Notes: generated by a model from the sequence alone, not told the origin. A DNA stretch of 64,000 nucleotides from Unio delphinus (GCA_029339505.1 JAQISU010001235.1:39709815-39773814); one strand, 5' to 3'. Positions 1-11,663 are shown, counted from the stretch's first letter. Numbers and translations are program-made.

Positions 1-641
1 AATATATAATACATATAACTGGTATAAAATATCTGCTTGTATGTCTACAATGTATATCAAGTATTACTATATGAGAGACTGAAAACTGTTATAGTAATTA
101 GAGTTTAAATGTTTTGTAAACAAATATACATTTGATATTTTAAATGGTCTTTAGGATTCAGATGCAGAATTACAGAGTGTAATTTGGATATCATACAGGA
201 TTACATATACTATGTATATTCTCTTAAAAGATTTATAATGTATATGTGGATCTGATCGGGGTCATTGTTGTTTGTTTTACTGATTATTCTGAACAAACTG
301 CATTATACAGATGATAGATCTGGGTCTGTGCAACTTTAATTTGAACTCGGGGGTTTTGTAGGTAAGTAAGAAGTCAGTTTTATTAGTAGCTCATTCTTAT
401 GTCTGTATACTTCCAATTAGTATGAAGTCAGTTTTATTGATAGCTCTTTCCAATGTCTGTATACTTCCAATTAGTACAAAGTCAGTTTTATTAATAGCTT
501 TCAATGTCTGTTGACTTTCAAGAAAGTCACAAGTTTGAAGTATTTTTCAGTGATTGGCAATTCCAGAATCATAGACTTTTTGCCATTGGTACTGAAATTA
601 TCATCCTAAGATAAGTGCTACGTTTATCTCTAAATTTTCAG
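1..641. other. Intronic or upstream PIGB sequence with a 54-bp tandem repeat
   Basis: AT-rich, without a recognisable coding exon. At 371-512 a unit of about 54 bp (AGTCAGTTTTATT...TCCAATTAGTA) occurs almost three times. The intron before the exon at 642 is phase 2, but its donor is not visible here, so the preceding exon is probably outside the window. Confidence 0.6.
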
Positions 642-791
642 GTCATCTCTTGCCAAGTTTGTCACTTTTGCCTCTTTCTCTGTGCTGGTCCGTCCCACTG
701 CTGCCACTATGTGGATACTCCTGTGCTCATGGCATTTGCAGAGAAATAAGTATAGGCTTGTCAAGATATTAAAGTCTTACTTTATTATGGG
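642..791 (+). CDS. PIGB: PIGB internal coding exon (GPI mannosyltransferase 3), first one seen in the window
   Basis: The exon follows an acceptor ending TTTTCAG at 641 and runs to a strong donor, ATGG|GTATGT, at 791/792. Base 642 completes a split codon, 49 full codons follow, and GG at 790-791 is completed by the T that opens the next exon, giving Gly. The product contains VLVRPTAATMWILL, which matches the family's RPTA segment, and a hydrophobic stretch ending KSYFIMG that aligns without gaps to vertebrate PIG-B up to the DRIFYG motif of the next exon. PIGB is an ER multi-pass alpha-1,2-mannosyltransferase that adds the third mannose of the GPI core. A donor at 749/750 would also keep frame but would drop 14 residues that the family has. 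The last 27 bases are the founder unit of the minisatellite that follows. Confidence 0.88.
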
Positions 792-1960
792 GTATGTATA
801 TTATGATTTAGTATTAAAGTCTTAATTTATAGTGGGGTATGTATATTATGATTTAGTATTAATGTATTACTTTATAATGTATACGAGAATTTAGTATTAG
901 AGTCTTACTTTATTATGGGGTATGTATATTATGATTTAGTATTAAAGTCTTAATTTATAGTGGGGTATGTATATTATGATTTAGTATTAATGTATTACTT
1001 TATAAAGTATACGAGAATTTAGTATTAAAGTCTTACTTTATTATGGGGTATGTATATTATGATTTAGTATTAAAATCTTAATTTATTATAGGGTATGTAT
1101 ATTATGATTTAGTATTAAAGTCTTAATTTATAGTGGGGTATGTATATTATGATTTAGTATTAATGTATTACTTTATAATGTATACGAGAATTTAGTATTA
1201 AAGTCTTACTTTATTATGGGGTATGTATATTATGATTTAGTATTAAAGTCTTAATTTATAGTGGGGTATGTATATTATGATTTGGTATTTATGTATTACT
1301 TTATAATGTATACGAGAATTTAGTATTAAAGTCTTACTTTAATATGGGGTATGTATATTATGATTTAGTATTAAAGTCTTACTTTATTATGGGGTATGTA
1401 TATTATGATTTAGTATTAAAGTCTTACTTTATTATGGGGTATGTATATTATGATTTAGTATTAAAGTCTTACTTTATTATGGGGTATGTATATTATGATT
1501 TAGTATTAAAGTCTTTATAGTGGGGTATGTATATTATGATTTAGTATTAAAGTCTTACTTTATTATGGGGTATGTATATTATGATTTAGTATTAAAGTCT
1601 TTATAGTGGGGTATGTATATTATGATTTAGTATTAAAGTCTTACTTTATTATGGGGTATGTATATTATGATTTAGTATTAAAGTCTTATTTTATTGTGGG
1701 GTATGTATATTATGATTTAGTATTAAAGTCATTATATTGGGGTATGTATATTATGATTTAGTATTAAAGTCTTTATAGTGGGGTATGTATATTATGATTT
1801 AGTATTAAAGTCTTATTTTATTGTGGGGTATGTATATTATGATTTAGTATTAAAGTCATTATAGTGGGGTATGTATATTATGATTTAGTATTAAAGTCTT
1901 ATTTTATTGTGGGGTATGTATATTATGATTTAGTATTAAAGTCATTATAGTGGGGTATGT
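765..1960 (+). repeat. Minisatellite built from the PIGB exon end and its 5' splice site
   Basis: About two dozen units of roughly 36 to 47 bp carry the core GGGGTATGTATATTATG followed by ATTTAGTATTAAAGTC, plus four variant units with AATGTATACGAGAA. The first unit is not intronic: 766-791 codes for the end of the PIGB exon (ILKSYFIMG), and the GTATGT of that unit is the exon's donor. The array lies entirely downstream of the real donor, in intron 1. Unit length differences come mainly from loss of ACTTTATT. A stray unit at 2645-2697 lies beyond an inserted element. Confidence 0.9.
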
Positions 1961-1961
1961 A

Positions 1962-2644
1962 CAGTGGATCCTTGTTAATCTGGACACTTTTATTCCCAGT
2001 GAATCTGTCCGGAATATTAAGTTTTCCAGATAATTGAATCATGAACATTTTGTTTTTACAATATCATCACACCGTATATATGTACATGTATATGCTAGCT
2101 TTAAAAGTAATGTACTGTATATTCAATAATGGTTGAAATAAATTAATGAATACATATATCTTGAATTGTAGCTTTTGGGTGATCTTTTTTACGCTGGCTG
2201 GTATAAAATTGTACAACGAATATGTAAAAAGTACAACAAATACAAACTGTTATCTCGCAGTTAAATGCATTATAGTAAACTAATAAAATGCAGTCATTTT
2301 TATAAGTCGTATTTTTCAGCTGTTACAGTTGCTAATGATTGACGTCCCCATTTTATTAGGAAATGAAGCTCAATTCTGTGCAAAGCTTAAATCTGTCAAC
2401 TGTATTTGTACACCCATCAATAAACTGGGATTGTTACATACAATTGGTAAACAACAAAGAAGCTTAATGACACTTTTAATTTATTTACCATATGTTTAGT
2501 CAAAAAGCATAGACGAATTGATCCCAGTATGTTTATTTAATTATTAACACCCCCGTCATCGACTAGCTAAAACAGACATTTTTTATACTCTCGCTAGTTA
2601 CAATATGGTCACGTTACATAGTTATTGATAGTGTCCATAGATTC
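1962..2644 (+). mobile_element. pogo/Tigger-like short DNA element interrupting the minisatellite
   Basis: The sequence starts CAGTGGATCCTTGTTAATCT and continues GGACACTTTT, closely resembling the terminal inverted repeat of pogo/Tigger elements, and it begins right after a TA in a minisatellite unit. Minisatellite sequence resumes at 2645 (TTTAGTATTAAAGTC). The right end keeps only AGTGTCC of the expected inverted repeat and the TA duplication is not clean, so the element is decayed or its 3' junction is deleted. No transposase frame is present. Confidence 0.5.
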
Positions 2645-2697
2645 TTTAGTATTAAAGTCTTATTTTATAGTGGGGTATTTATATTATGATTTAGTAC
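2645..2697 (+). repeat. Isolated last unit of the PIGB splice-donor minisatellite
   Basis: TTTAGTATTAAAGTCTTATT...GTGGGGTATTTATATTATG matches the array at 765-1960, but GTATGT is changed to GTATTT. It was separated from the array by the element at 1962-2644. Confidence 0.8.
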
Positions 2698-2890
2698 TTA
2701 AATTTACTGATTAAAATCAATTGGGAACATTTCTATACTGATAATAACAATTTAAATTCCCACCATTTTAATTTCAAGAACTAGTTGAATAATTGCCATT
2801 GTGTCAAAATTCAAAAGGCTAGTATGCAGGCTATGTTATCATCCAGTCTTCATGTGCTTCAGAAACAAAACTATATGTAGATATCCATCA

Positions 2891-3028
2891 ATTTACTACC
2901 CACCAAGCTTTATTTGAAGTCAGCTACCTATCAGACTTTATTTAAAGTCTACAACCCATTAAGCTTTATTTAAAGTCTACTACCCATCAGGCTTTATTTG
3001 ATGTCTACTACCCATCAGGCTTTATTTA
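2891..3028 (+). repeat. 33-bp tandem repeat, about four copies
   Basis: Unit CTACCCATCAGGCTTTATTT plus a short GAAGT-like tail, repeated with substitutions inside intron 1. Confidence 0.75.
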
Positions 3029-3084
3029 ACTTTAACTGTTTTAATTAAGTTTTAATTATTTTTTAAATTTTGTTCCATGTTGTA

Positions 3085-3330
3085 TCGTTTCTTCAACAGA
3101 TAATTCATTTCCCTTGAATACAAAGTGAATATTTCAAAAGAACTTACAGTATTGTGAATTACATCCCAAATAGACCTAAAAGGCCAAAAAATAGAGAATT
3201 CCAAATGAATTGTTGTGCTGCTCAGAATGAATCCAACCTTGAATGTGCTTGTAGAATTAGTCAGAAATAGTGTTGATGTGCTAATAGTCATGATGTATCA
3301 CAAATATATAATCCAAAATGTCTTTGAATG
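3085..3330 (-). repeat. Copy 1 of an unclassified dispersed repeat
   Basis: Read on the minus strand it contains TTTGTGATACATCATGACT, AGCACATCA and ATTCACAATACTGTAAGTTC, then TTCACTTTGTATTCAAGGG. The same blocks in the same order occur on the + strand at about 45975-46262 and 49895-50175. No family is recognised; it is not one of the SINEs described here. Confidence 0.6.
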
Positions 3331-4313
3331 AATTCACAATAATCCAAAAATAATGATTTAGACTTAAAAGTATCTGTGAGCACTTAGTATTTCCAATGAA
3401 TAATTGAAATAAATAACTCCTCTCAGTTTAAAACTAAAGGACTTAGTCGACTTTGGGTGTTAAGATAATCATGAGTAAATATGTTGATCACATTTCTTTT
3501 TATAAAATCTTAAGACACAATATGAGGACCAGGATGAGGGTCATCTTAATGGAAATTTCCATCAAACTGTAAACAAAATTCATTTCTGGAATCTTCTAGG
3601 GTTAGAATTGAGACTGTATCTAGAAATGAACAACCAAGTACTCAACTTAGTAAACATGTCTACCTACAATTAATAATAATCTTAACATACAGTAGAAATA
3701 TAATAGTTATGTAATATGTTGTTTATTTTTAAAAAAAGACATTAGTCAGGTAGGTTCAAATTTATATCCTGAATTATGGGCAAAGGTCAGTCACATGATA
3801 CAAATTAAATATACATATAATCATGGACAATAGCCAACACACAATACAAATTGAATATACAGTACACTAAGTATAGTTGTTTTCTACTTGCATACAATTT
3901 ACAATGAAAATGACCTACAAATTTAAAGTAGACCTACCATATGGCAGCATGTATATTTTTTAATCTGAATAAAATGATATTCTTCAAGAGATGATATATG
4001 TTGTAGGTGGGTTGTTTTCAAAGATTATAAAAACAAATATACATCAGTTTTGTTAATTCCATCAGACATGCTTCATAGATTACGTGGCACACCCTATTCA
4101 CATCAACTTTTATTTTTCTTGCATAATTGAAGCCATATTTAATATTCAGGTCTCAGTTTGCTTAAATCAAACTGTCTGATAGAGGCTGTTTGAATGATGA
4201 TTTTACTGACCAGCTGTCAGTTTGTGCCAGGTTGCCATGGGAAGGTGTCAAATTGTGCCAGGTTACCAGGAAACTGCTGTTTTTCCTTCTGATTCACTGT
4301 GCAAAAATTACAA
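3331..4313. other. Intron 1 sequence without recognised features
   Basis: AT-rich single-copy-looking sequence. No exon, RNA gene or clear repeat seen. Confidence 0.5.
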
Positions 4314-4322
4314 ATATTGATC

Positions 4323-4567
4323 ACAGTGGGGTCCCGAGTGGTCTAAAGCGCTCTCCATTATGGATCATTGCCATCTCACATCTGTCGGCATGTGTTTGAG
4401 TCTCAGATTCGGCTAATGTGTGTATGTGAGAAAGCTTGCCAGTAGCTTTTCATGGGTCGGTGGTTCTTTCCCAGGGTTTCCCCAGGTTCTTCTTCCAACA
4501 TTAATACTCCCATGTATAGCCCATCATGTGCTGAAAAATGGTGTTAAACCCAACAACATCAACAAAA
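4323..4567 (+). mobile_element. tRNA-headed SINE, family A, copy 1
   Basis: The head has GAGTGGTCTAAAGCGCT, like the A-box region of a class II tRNA, and a decayed B box. The body has GAGAAAGCTTGCCAGTAGC, GGTCGGTGGTTCTTTC and TTAATACT; the tail is GTTAAACCCAACAACA. Flanks ATATTGATC (4314-4322) and ATACTGATC (4568-4576) look like a target duplication with one change. The same family recurs at 7012, 14673/18955, 28110, 38627 and 59201. Confidence 0.85.
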
Positions 4568-4768
4568 ATACTGATCGCTATATTAAATGTAAGAGAGCTG
4601 CCAGAATAAATAAATATTGAATGCATTTTTGGACAGAAATCCCTTTTTCTGTGTATAGGTGTTAAATTAAAAAGGGATTAACTTGTTTTTGTATCTTTAA
4701 GTTCATTGAAATACAAGAAAATAAAGTGAAAAGTCATTTCTGATCCACTTCATCTATTATACAGTTTG

Positions 4769-5010
4769 CACTACAAGCCCAGCTAGGTTCTAGATAGTTT
4801 AGCAGACATTATGTGCCTACAAGCCCAGCTAGGTTCTAGATAGTTTAGCAGACATTATGTGCCTACAAGCCCAGCTAGGTTCTAGATAGTTTAGCAGACA
4901 TTATGTGCCTACAAGCCCAGCTAAGTAAAAGATAGTTTAGCCGACATTATGTGCCTACAAGCCCAGTAAGGTTCTAGATAGTTTAGCAGACATTATGTGC
5001 CTACAAGCTC
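4769..5010 (+). repeat. 46-bp tandem repeat, five copies
   Basis: Unit CTACAAGCCCAGCTAGGTTC followed by TAGATAGTTTAGCAGACATT and ATGTGC. Copies are nearly identical, so the array is young. Confidence 0.85.
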
Positions 5011-5384
5011 AGAGTGACACACCAGGCTTTTTATGAGCAGTAGCATGCCACTGAAGAACATAATCAACACAACATTGCAGATTAATAATAAAAATCAAAC
5101 ACAGGTTACCATTGTCATTTGCTGTGTGGCTGTTACATGTACTTGTATGTTGCCACTGTCAGCAAGTGGTGAAACTTGATTACTATATGCTACTCCAACA
5201 TTATCCACATCTGCATCAATATGGACACCAACATAAACATTTTGAAAATAAATGATAAACTTTGGTGTAACATTTTGGACTAAAACATTATTTAAAAACA
5301 CAGTAAAATGTTATTAGTTATCTTTACCATATATAATTTCCATGCCATTTGAATGAGTGAAATCACCCTTCTCATGCCTGTGAT

Positions 5385-6006
5385 TGCATAAGACTTTGGT
5401 GGTTATGGGTGAATGCCTTCTACTGTACTGTGATTGCATCAGGCATTCTTTACTTATGGATGAATGCCTTCTACTGTACTGTAATTACATCAGGCTTTCT
5501 TTGCTTATGGATGAATGCCTTCTACTGTACTGTGATTGCATCAAGCACTCTTTGCTCATATGAATGAATGCCTTCTTCTGTACTGTAATAATTGCATTAG
5601 GCATTCTTTCCTTATGGATGAATGCCTTCTACTGTACTGTGATTGCATCAAGCACTCTTTGCTCATATGAATGAATGCCTTCTTCTGTACTGTAATAATT
5701 GCATTAGGCATTCTTTCCTTATGGATAAATGCCTTCTACTGTACTGTGATTGCATCAAGCACTCTTTGCTCATGGATGAATGCATTCTACTGTACTGTGA
5801 TTGCATCAAGCACTCTTTGCTCATGGATGAATGCCTTCTACTGTACTATGATTACATCAGGTTTTCTTTGCTTATGGATGAATGCCTTCTTCTGTAAGTG
5901 ATTGCATCAAGCACTCTTTGTTCATGGATGAATGCCATCTGATGTCCTGTGACTACATCAGGCATTATTTACTTGTGGATGAATGCCTTCTACTGTACTG
6001 TGATTG
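5385..6006 (+). repeat. 52- to 58-bp tandem repeat, about 12 copies
   Basis: Unit contains TGATTGCATCAAGCACTCTT, TGCTCATGGATGAATGCCTT and CTACTGTACTG. Two overlapping open frames across it are by-products of the repetition. It ends about 380 bases before the acceptor of the exon at 6389. Confidence 0.85.
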
Positions 6007-6388
6007 GATAGGGTATCCTTTATTGTACTGTGTGCATTGGGAGTTTGGTTAACATAAATATCATAAAATCAGTCAGTTTATCTAAAATTCATGCCTTCAC
6101 TTAAAGTTTTTAACTTCACGCATATACATGTATGATTTAATTCACTTGTAAGGTAATTTATAAAGGAGTTTTAAAAATTTAAGAACCATATTTTTAAAAC
6201 AAATTCTTTTCTGCACTGTCTGTTTGATGCCATTTCAAAGACATATGTTGTAATTCCAAAACAATTGTACATTCATAATTTTATATTACAAGTATGCTGA
6301 ATTTAGTATACATTGTATTTAAAAAAGTGAAAATAACACAGTTTTATGATACATAATAATATAATAAATGAGTACATTTTTGTTTCAG

Positions 6389-6646
6389 TTCTGCCTGCTT
6401 GGTACTATCTCTTACCATTGATAGAATTTTCTATGGAGACTGGATCTTGGTGCAGCTGAATTTTCTGCAGTTTAATATATTGAGTGGAGGTGGTGCTTTC
6501 TATGGGACACACCCCTGGCACTGGTACCTAACCCAGGGATTTCCTGTAGTAATGACCACCCATCTGTACCCATTTGTGTTGGGTGCCTGGAAATCCAAGA
6601 ATAAAGTGTTGCTGTTTGTTATTATATGGTACATCTTGATATTTAG
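6389..6646 (+). CDS. PIGB: PIGB internal coding exon with DRIFYG and HPWHWY motifs
   Basis: Acceptor TGTTTCAG ends at 6388 and donor TTTAG|GTGAGT follows 6646. It encodes 85 full codons plus split codons at both ends. The frame reads through LTIDRIFYGDW, then a Phe/Asn-rich segment, then FYGTHPWHWYLTQGFP and a hydrophobic helix with VIIWYILIF. The DRIFYG...W and THPWHWYxxQGxP blocks are hallmarks of the PIG-B branch of glycosyltransferase family 22, so the assignment is firm. Both borders are phase 2 and join in frame with the neighbouring exons; the downstream split codon gives Ser before FLSHKEFRF. Confidence 0.95.
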
Positions 6647-7011
6647 GTGAGTTGTAAGCTGTTAATCTTCATTAAGTGTAAATTTTGAGCTTGCCCGGTT
6701 GTAAGACCTCGTGAGCTTATGGTATGACCCTGCATCGGGTATGTGTCAACATGGTGATTTTTAACTCCCTACAAAAGCTGCTGGGGATTTAGATTAAATT
6801 TAGCACAAGGGTTTGTCAGGACAAGCTCCATCAAAATTGTGTTTGGCGAGCTTCCCAGACAACATAATGGCTTTCATAGGATCTCAAAAAATGGAAAATC
6901 TGTTGTTGTCTTCAGAACAACTCAACCAGTTTTGATCAGACTTGGTATGAACATTTCAAAATTTGATCTGGTGTGGCTAAAACATTAGTGGTGTGGCTAC
7001 CTTAGTAACCA

Positions 7012-7265
7012 GGGCCCCATGTGGCTGAGTGGTCTAAAGCGCTGTCCATTACAGATCACTGCTATCTCACCTCTGTCTGCGTGGGTTCAAGTCTCGGATT
7101 CAGCCAGTGTGTGTATGTGAGAAAGCTTGCCAGTAGCTTCTCGTGGGTCGGTGGTTCTTTCTGGGATTTTCCAGGTTCTTCCTCCACCATTAATACTGGC
7201 CGCCATGTATAGCCTATATTGTGCTGAAAAATGGCATTAAACCATAAAAAACAAAACAAAAACAA
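7012..7265 (+). mobile_element. tRNA-headed SINE, family A, copy 2, complete
   Basis: Complete copy from GGGCCCCATGTGGCTGAGTG to an A-rich tail after GGCATTAAACC. It is flanked by a perfect 13-bp target duplication, ACCTTAGTAACCA, at 6999-7011 and 7266-7278. A box TGGCTGAGTGG and B box GGTTCAAGTCT are visible. It lies in intron 2 of PIGB, sense to the gene. Confidence 0.92.
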
Positions 7266-7965
7266 ACCTTAGTAACCAATTGGGAAACCTAGTTGACATT
7301 TTTTGAATGGCTGAGACTGATTTGATCAACCTTGGTTAGGATGTTGAATTCCAGTTTTACTATCCAAAACACCAGAAAATCTGAGATCCCTGCTTGGCTG
7401 ATGGGTATTTAAAAGCTGCAGGGTCGTTTTCGGTACTTGAATTAATGGGAATAAACTCAATTTTTTTAAAGTATGTACATCATATGACCAACCCACTTAC
7501 ATATTATCAGATCTTTATATGAGTAATATTTCACAGGCCCTAGAGCTTTTAAAGGAAAATAAAATAAGTTAATTCAAGACTAGATACTGGAGTGGATCCT
7601 GGACTGATAGATGTGACAGAACCTCTCAACCATTCTTCATGGAGGTTGACAGTTTGGTCATTGCAAAAGGTGTGATCCAGTGATTGAAAGTACAACATAA
7701 AAGTGGTTGCAGTGAAGATAAGGATAGTAGTAAAAAAAAGTAGTTCAAGACAGTTCTCCCCCACAAAAATAATTTGTTTTTAAGAATGAAAGTAAAAATG
7801 TGGTTAACAAAATGGATTACATGTACAACTTTCCTACACTGTATGGCACAGTCATTTGAGCACATGTTAACATTTTCTGAATGATACAATAATATATTGT
7901 AAAGTTACAGTATTGGAGGAAGAATATGTTAGAGGGATAAACTTTGTATATGCTTATAGTCTGCC

Positions 7966-8134
7966 AAAAGATTAGGATGGGAATCCATAACGAATTAGGC
8001 AAGGTCCAGTATTATCTTTTCAGTTTTTATCTGGCAAGATGTTTTTTTTCTAAGATTAGGAAGGGAATTCATAACGAATTAGGCAAGGTCCAGTATTATC
8101 TTTTCAGTTTTTATCTGGCAAGAATGTTTTTTTT
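7966..8134 (+). repeat. 84-bp tandem duplication
   Basis: Two copies of a segment with AAGATTAGGAAGGGAATTCA, GGCAAGGTCCAGTATTATC and TTTTTATCTGGCAAG, ending in a T run. The copies differ at a few bases. Confidence 0.85.
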
Positions 8135-8960
8135 TTTAAATCAGAATCAGACTGACAGTCTGTATTTCACACACATGGAATGATAATCCTGTCAGATGTG
8201 CTAATACATTGAAAATATAATACAACAGACATGTAAAAAGGCATACAATATAATGTAGAGACTCAAATCCAATAAGATGGAGAGAAAGATGTAAAACACT
8301 TCAAATAGTGTAGTTTAGTTTCTAATACTGTTTACCAACTTAGGTTTATTAATGGCATCATAAAATTACCTAAATTACACAGTATGAAAATTACAGCTCT
8401 TGTGGTTTTTCATCATGGAAATCTAAATATTTGTTGCAAACATTGTTGAAGAGAGTGCTCAAAGATATATTTGTAGAGTTACTTCCCTTTGACTAATGAT
8501 ACAAATACTGTCTTCATTTCTTAATAGTTTGATTTGTATGATATATTTATATTATTTGGTATCTTAATTTATATGTAAAAACTTATTGATAACTTAAATT
8601 GGATTCTACAACATGAATTATGCTTTGAAATGTATAGTAACTATTGAGTTTTGAGTACTCTTTCCATTTTAATTCTTTGAGTATTGTTGATTCCTTCATA
8701 TTTAGCATGTCTGTCAGGGGATGGGATGAATGATTTTGATTTTAAGTGTTTTTTTCATCAGTATGGGTATGCGTGTGTGCATGTCTGTTTGTCAACATTT
8801 GTTTTAGGTATAATTTATTTAGGGTGTTTATTCATCTGTGTTTGTATGTGCAAGTGTGTGTATGTACAAGTGTGTGTGTGCATATGAAATTATCTGATCT
8901 GATTTCAGTTGGTTTATAAATGAAATTTGTCTACATTTTTTAATAGGAACTATAAAATAC
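8135..8960. other. Intron 2 sequence without recognised features
   Basis: No gene seen. A short GT-rich stretch (GTGTGTGTGCAT) lies near 8850-8885. Confidence 0.5.
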
Positions 8961-8963
8961 AAT

Positions 8964-10888
8964 TTGTTTGATCTTGAAAATACCACCTGTGGATATATTA
9001 CACTTGATCTTGAAAATACCACCTGTGGATATATTACACTTGATCTTGGTATTACCATCTGTGGATATATTACACTTGATCTTGGTATTACCCTCTGTGG
9101 ATATATTACACTTGATCTTGGTATTACCTGCTGTGGATATAATTGATCTTGAAAATACCCTCTGTGGATATATTACGCTTGATCTTGGTATTACCCTCTG
9201 TGGATATATTACACTTGATCTTGGTATTAACCTCTGTGGATATATTACACTTGATCTTGGTATTACCCTCTGTGGATATAATTCATCTTGAAAATACCAT
9301 CTGTGGATATATTACACTTGATCTTGATAATACCATCTGTGGATATAATTGATCTTGAAAATACCATCTGGATACATTACACTTGATCTTGGTATTACCA
9401 TCTGTGGATATATTACACTTGATCTTGATAATATCATCTGTGGATATAATTGATCTTGAAAATACCACCTGTGGATATATTACACTTGATCTTGATAATA
9501 CCATCTGTGAATATAATTGATCTTGAAAATACCACCTGTGGATATATTACACTTGATCTTGGTATTACCATATGTGGATATATTACACTTGATTTTGGTA
9601 TTAACCTCTGTGGATATATTATACTTGATCTTGAAAATACCACCTGTGGATATATTACACTTGATCTTGAAAATACCACCTGTTGATATATTACACTTGA
9701 TCTTGGTATTACCATCTGTGGATATATTACACTTGATCTTGGTATTACCATATGTGGATATATTACACTTGATCTTGGTATTACCCGCTGTGGATATAAT
9801 TGATCTTGAAAATACCCTCTGTGGATATATTACACTTGATCTTGGTATTACCCTCTGTGGATATATTACACTTGATCTTGGTATTACCATCTGTGGATAT
9901 ATTACACTTGATCTTGATAATATCATCTGTGGATATAATTGATCTTGAAAATACCACCTGTGGATATATTACACTTGATCTTGATAATACCATCTGTGAA
10001 TATAATTGATCTTGAAAATACCACCTGTGGATATATTACACTTGATCTTGGTATTACCATATGTGGATATATTACACTTGATTTTGGTATTAACCTCTGT
10101 GGATATATTATACTTGATCTTGAAAATACCACCTGTGGATATATTACACTTGATCTTGAAAATACCACCTGTTGATATATTACACTTGATCTTGGTATTA
10201 CCATCTGTGGATATATTACACTTGATCTTGGTATTACCATATGTGGATATATTACACTTGATCTTGGTATTACCCGCTGTGGATATAATTGATCTTGAAA
10301 ATACCCTCTGTGGATATATTACACTTGATCTTGGTATTACCCTCTGTGGATATATTACACTTGATCTTGGTATTAACGTCTGTGGATATATTACACTTGA
10401 TCTTGGTATTACCCTCTGTGGATATATTACACTTGATCTTGGTATTAACCTCTGTGGATATATTACACTTGATCTTGGTATTACCCTCTGTGGATATAAT
10501 TCATCTTGAAAATACCATCTGTGGATATATTACACTTGATCTTGATAATACCATCTGTGGATATAATTGATCTTGAAAATACCATCTGGATATATTACAC
10601 TTGATCTTGGTATTACCATCTGTGGATATATTACACTTGATCTTGATAATACCATCTGTGGATATAATTGATCTTGAAAATACCACCTGTGGATATATTA
10701 CACTTGATCTTGATAATACCATCTGTGAATATAATTGATCTTGAAAATACCACCTGTGGATATATTACACTTGATCTTGGTATTACCATATGTGGATATA
10801 TTACACTTGATTTTGGTATTAATCTCTGTGGATATATTATACTTGATCTTGAAAATACCATCTGTGGATATATTACACTTGAAAATTG
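8964..10888 (+). repeat. 36/31-bp minisatellite with higher-order repeats, 1.9 kb
   Basis: Two unit types alternate: a 36-bp form (ACACTTGATCTTGGTATTAC then CATCTGTGGATATATT) and a shorter form with AATTGATCTTGAAAATACC. A block of about 489 bp, covering roughly 9283-9780, is repeated almost exactly at about 9772-10270, and a third related block lies near 10500-10850. The 36-bp unit is 12 codons, which makes long open frames on both strands; none is a gene. It ends about 180 bases before the exon at 11067. Confidence 0.9.
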
Positions 10889-11066
10889 TTTGATGCATTG
10901 AAAACCTGTTTGTGTGCAAAAGAAATTTGCACAAACCATTATTTTTGCCAAAATGTATTTAAATGTATTTGTTTCTTGTGGTCAAATAATACTGTCTCAA
11001 AAACATTTTAAAGCGAAAATGATGATATTCCTCTCCAAAATTAATCTATTACATTTTTCCTTTCAG

Positions 11067-11663
11067 CTTTTTATCTCATAAAGAATTCCGTTTTCTGATG
11101 CCAGTTATTCCATTGTGTATGCATTACTGTGGAGTTTATTTACAATCTCTGTGCAAGAAACCTCGCTTGAAAAAGAAGAAATTAAGAAGAACCACTCTAC
11201 AATCCTGGGAAGATAAAATGTATGGTAGCCAGGAGAGCCTCTTCAGCAGTGTGGATGCTGGGAATAGCACTACAACAGAAGTTTCAAATGTCACAGATGT
11301 GTCCTCAGGTGCTAGTCTTAACAGCAATGAAACTGATAAATCAAAATTGAGCCAGACATCCAAAGAAATAACTCAGAACTCCACCAATGCAGACTCCATT
11401 TCACATGAGAAACAAACTTTATCTACAAATGAAATCATTGCACAGCTAGAACAAAAACAGAAGGAGCAACACAAATCAAATCTTTCCAAAGCAAAAATTC
11501 TGGTTATTGTCTTAATAGTGACCAACATTCCATTAGCTCTATACTTCAGTCTTATACACCAGAGAGGGACTATTCTAGTAATGAAACACCTGTCAGACAT
11601 GGCAGAAGAAAGACAGGTGGATTTCCTTTTTCTTATGCCTTGTCATTCCACTCCATATTACAG
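11067..11663 (+). CDS. PIGB: PIGB internal coding exon with HKEFRF, HQRGT and PCHSTPYY motifs and a long Ser/Thr/Asn-rich insert
   Basis: Acceptor CCTTTCAG ends at 11066; donor TACAG|GTAAAT follows 11663. The 198 full codons start FLSHKEFRFLMPVIPL, the conserved loop and helix of GT22 enzymes. After a basic stretch with KKKK at about 11170-11190 comes roughly 100 residues (to about 11493) rich in Ser, Thr, Asn, Glu and Lys that human PIG-B lacks; the human linker here is about ten residues. At least five N-x-S/T sequons are visible in it. The conserved protein then resumes with a hydrophobic helix (KILVIVLIVTNIPLALYFSL), HQRGT and LMPCHSTPYY, all diagnostic of PIGB. The insert is in frame, has no stop and no good internal splice sites, so I read it as coding. 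Confidence 0.95.

Noticed and set aside
642..749. Donor at 749/750 (AATAA|GTATAG) as the PIGB exon end
   Set aside because: It keeps phase but drops 14 residues that align without gaps to the family; the donor at 791/792 is also a better consensus.
8964..10570. Repeat-protein-like frames (DLGITLCGYITL units)
   Set aside because: 36-bp minisatellite, open on both strands in several frames, inside a PIGB intron.
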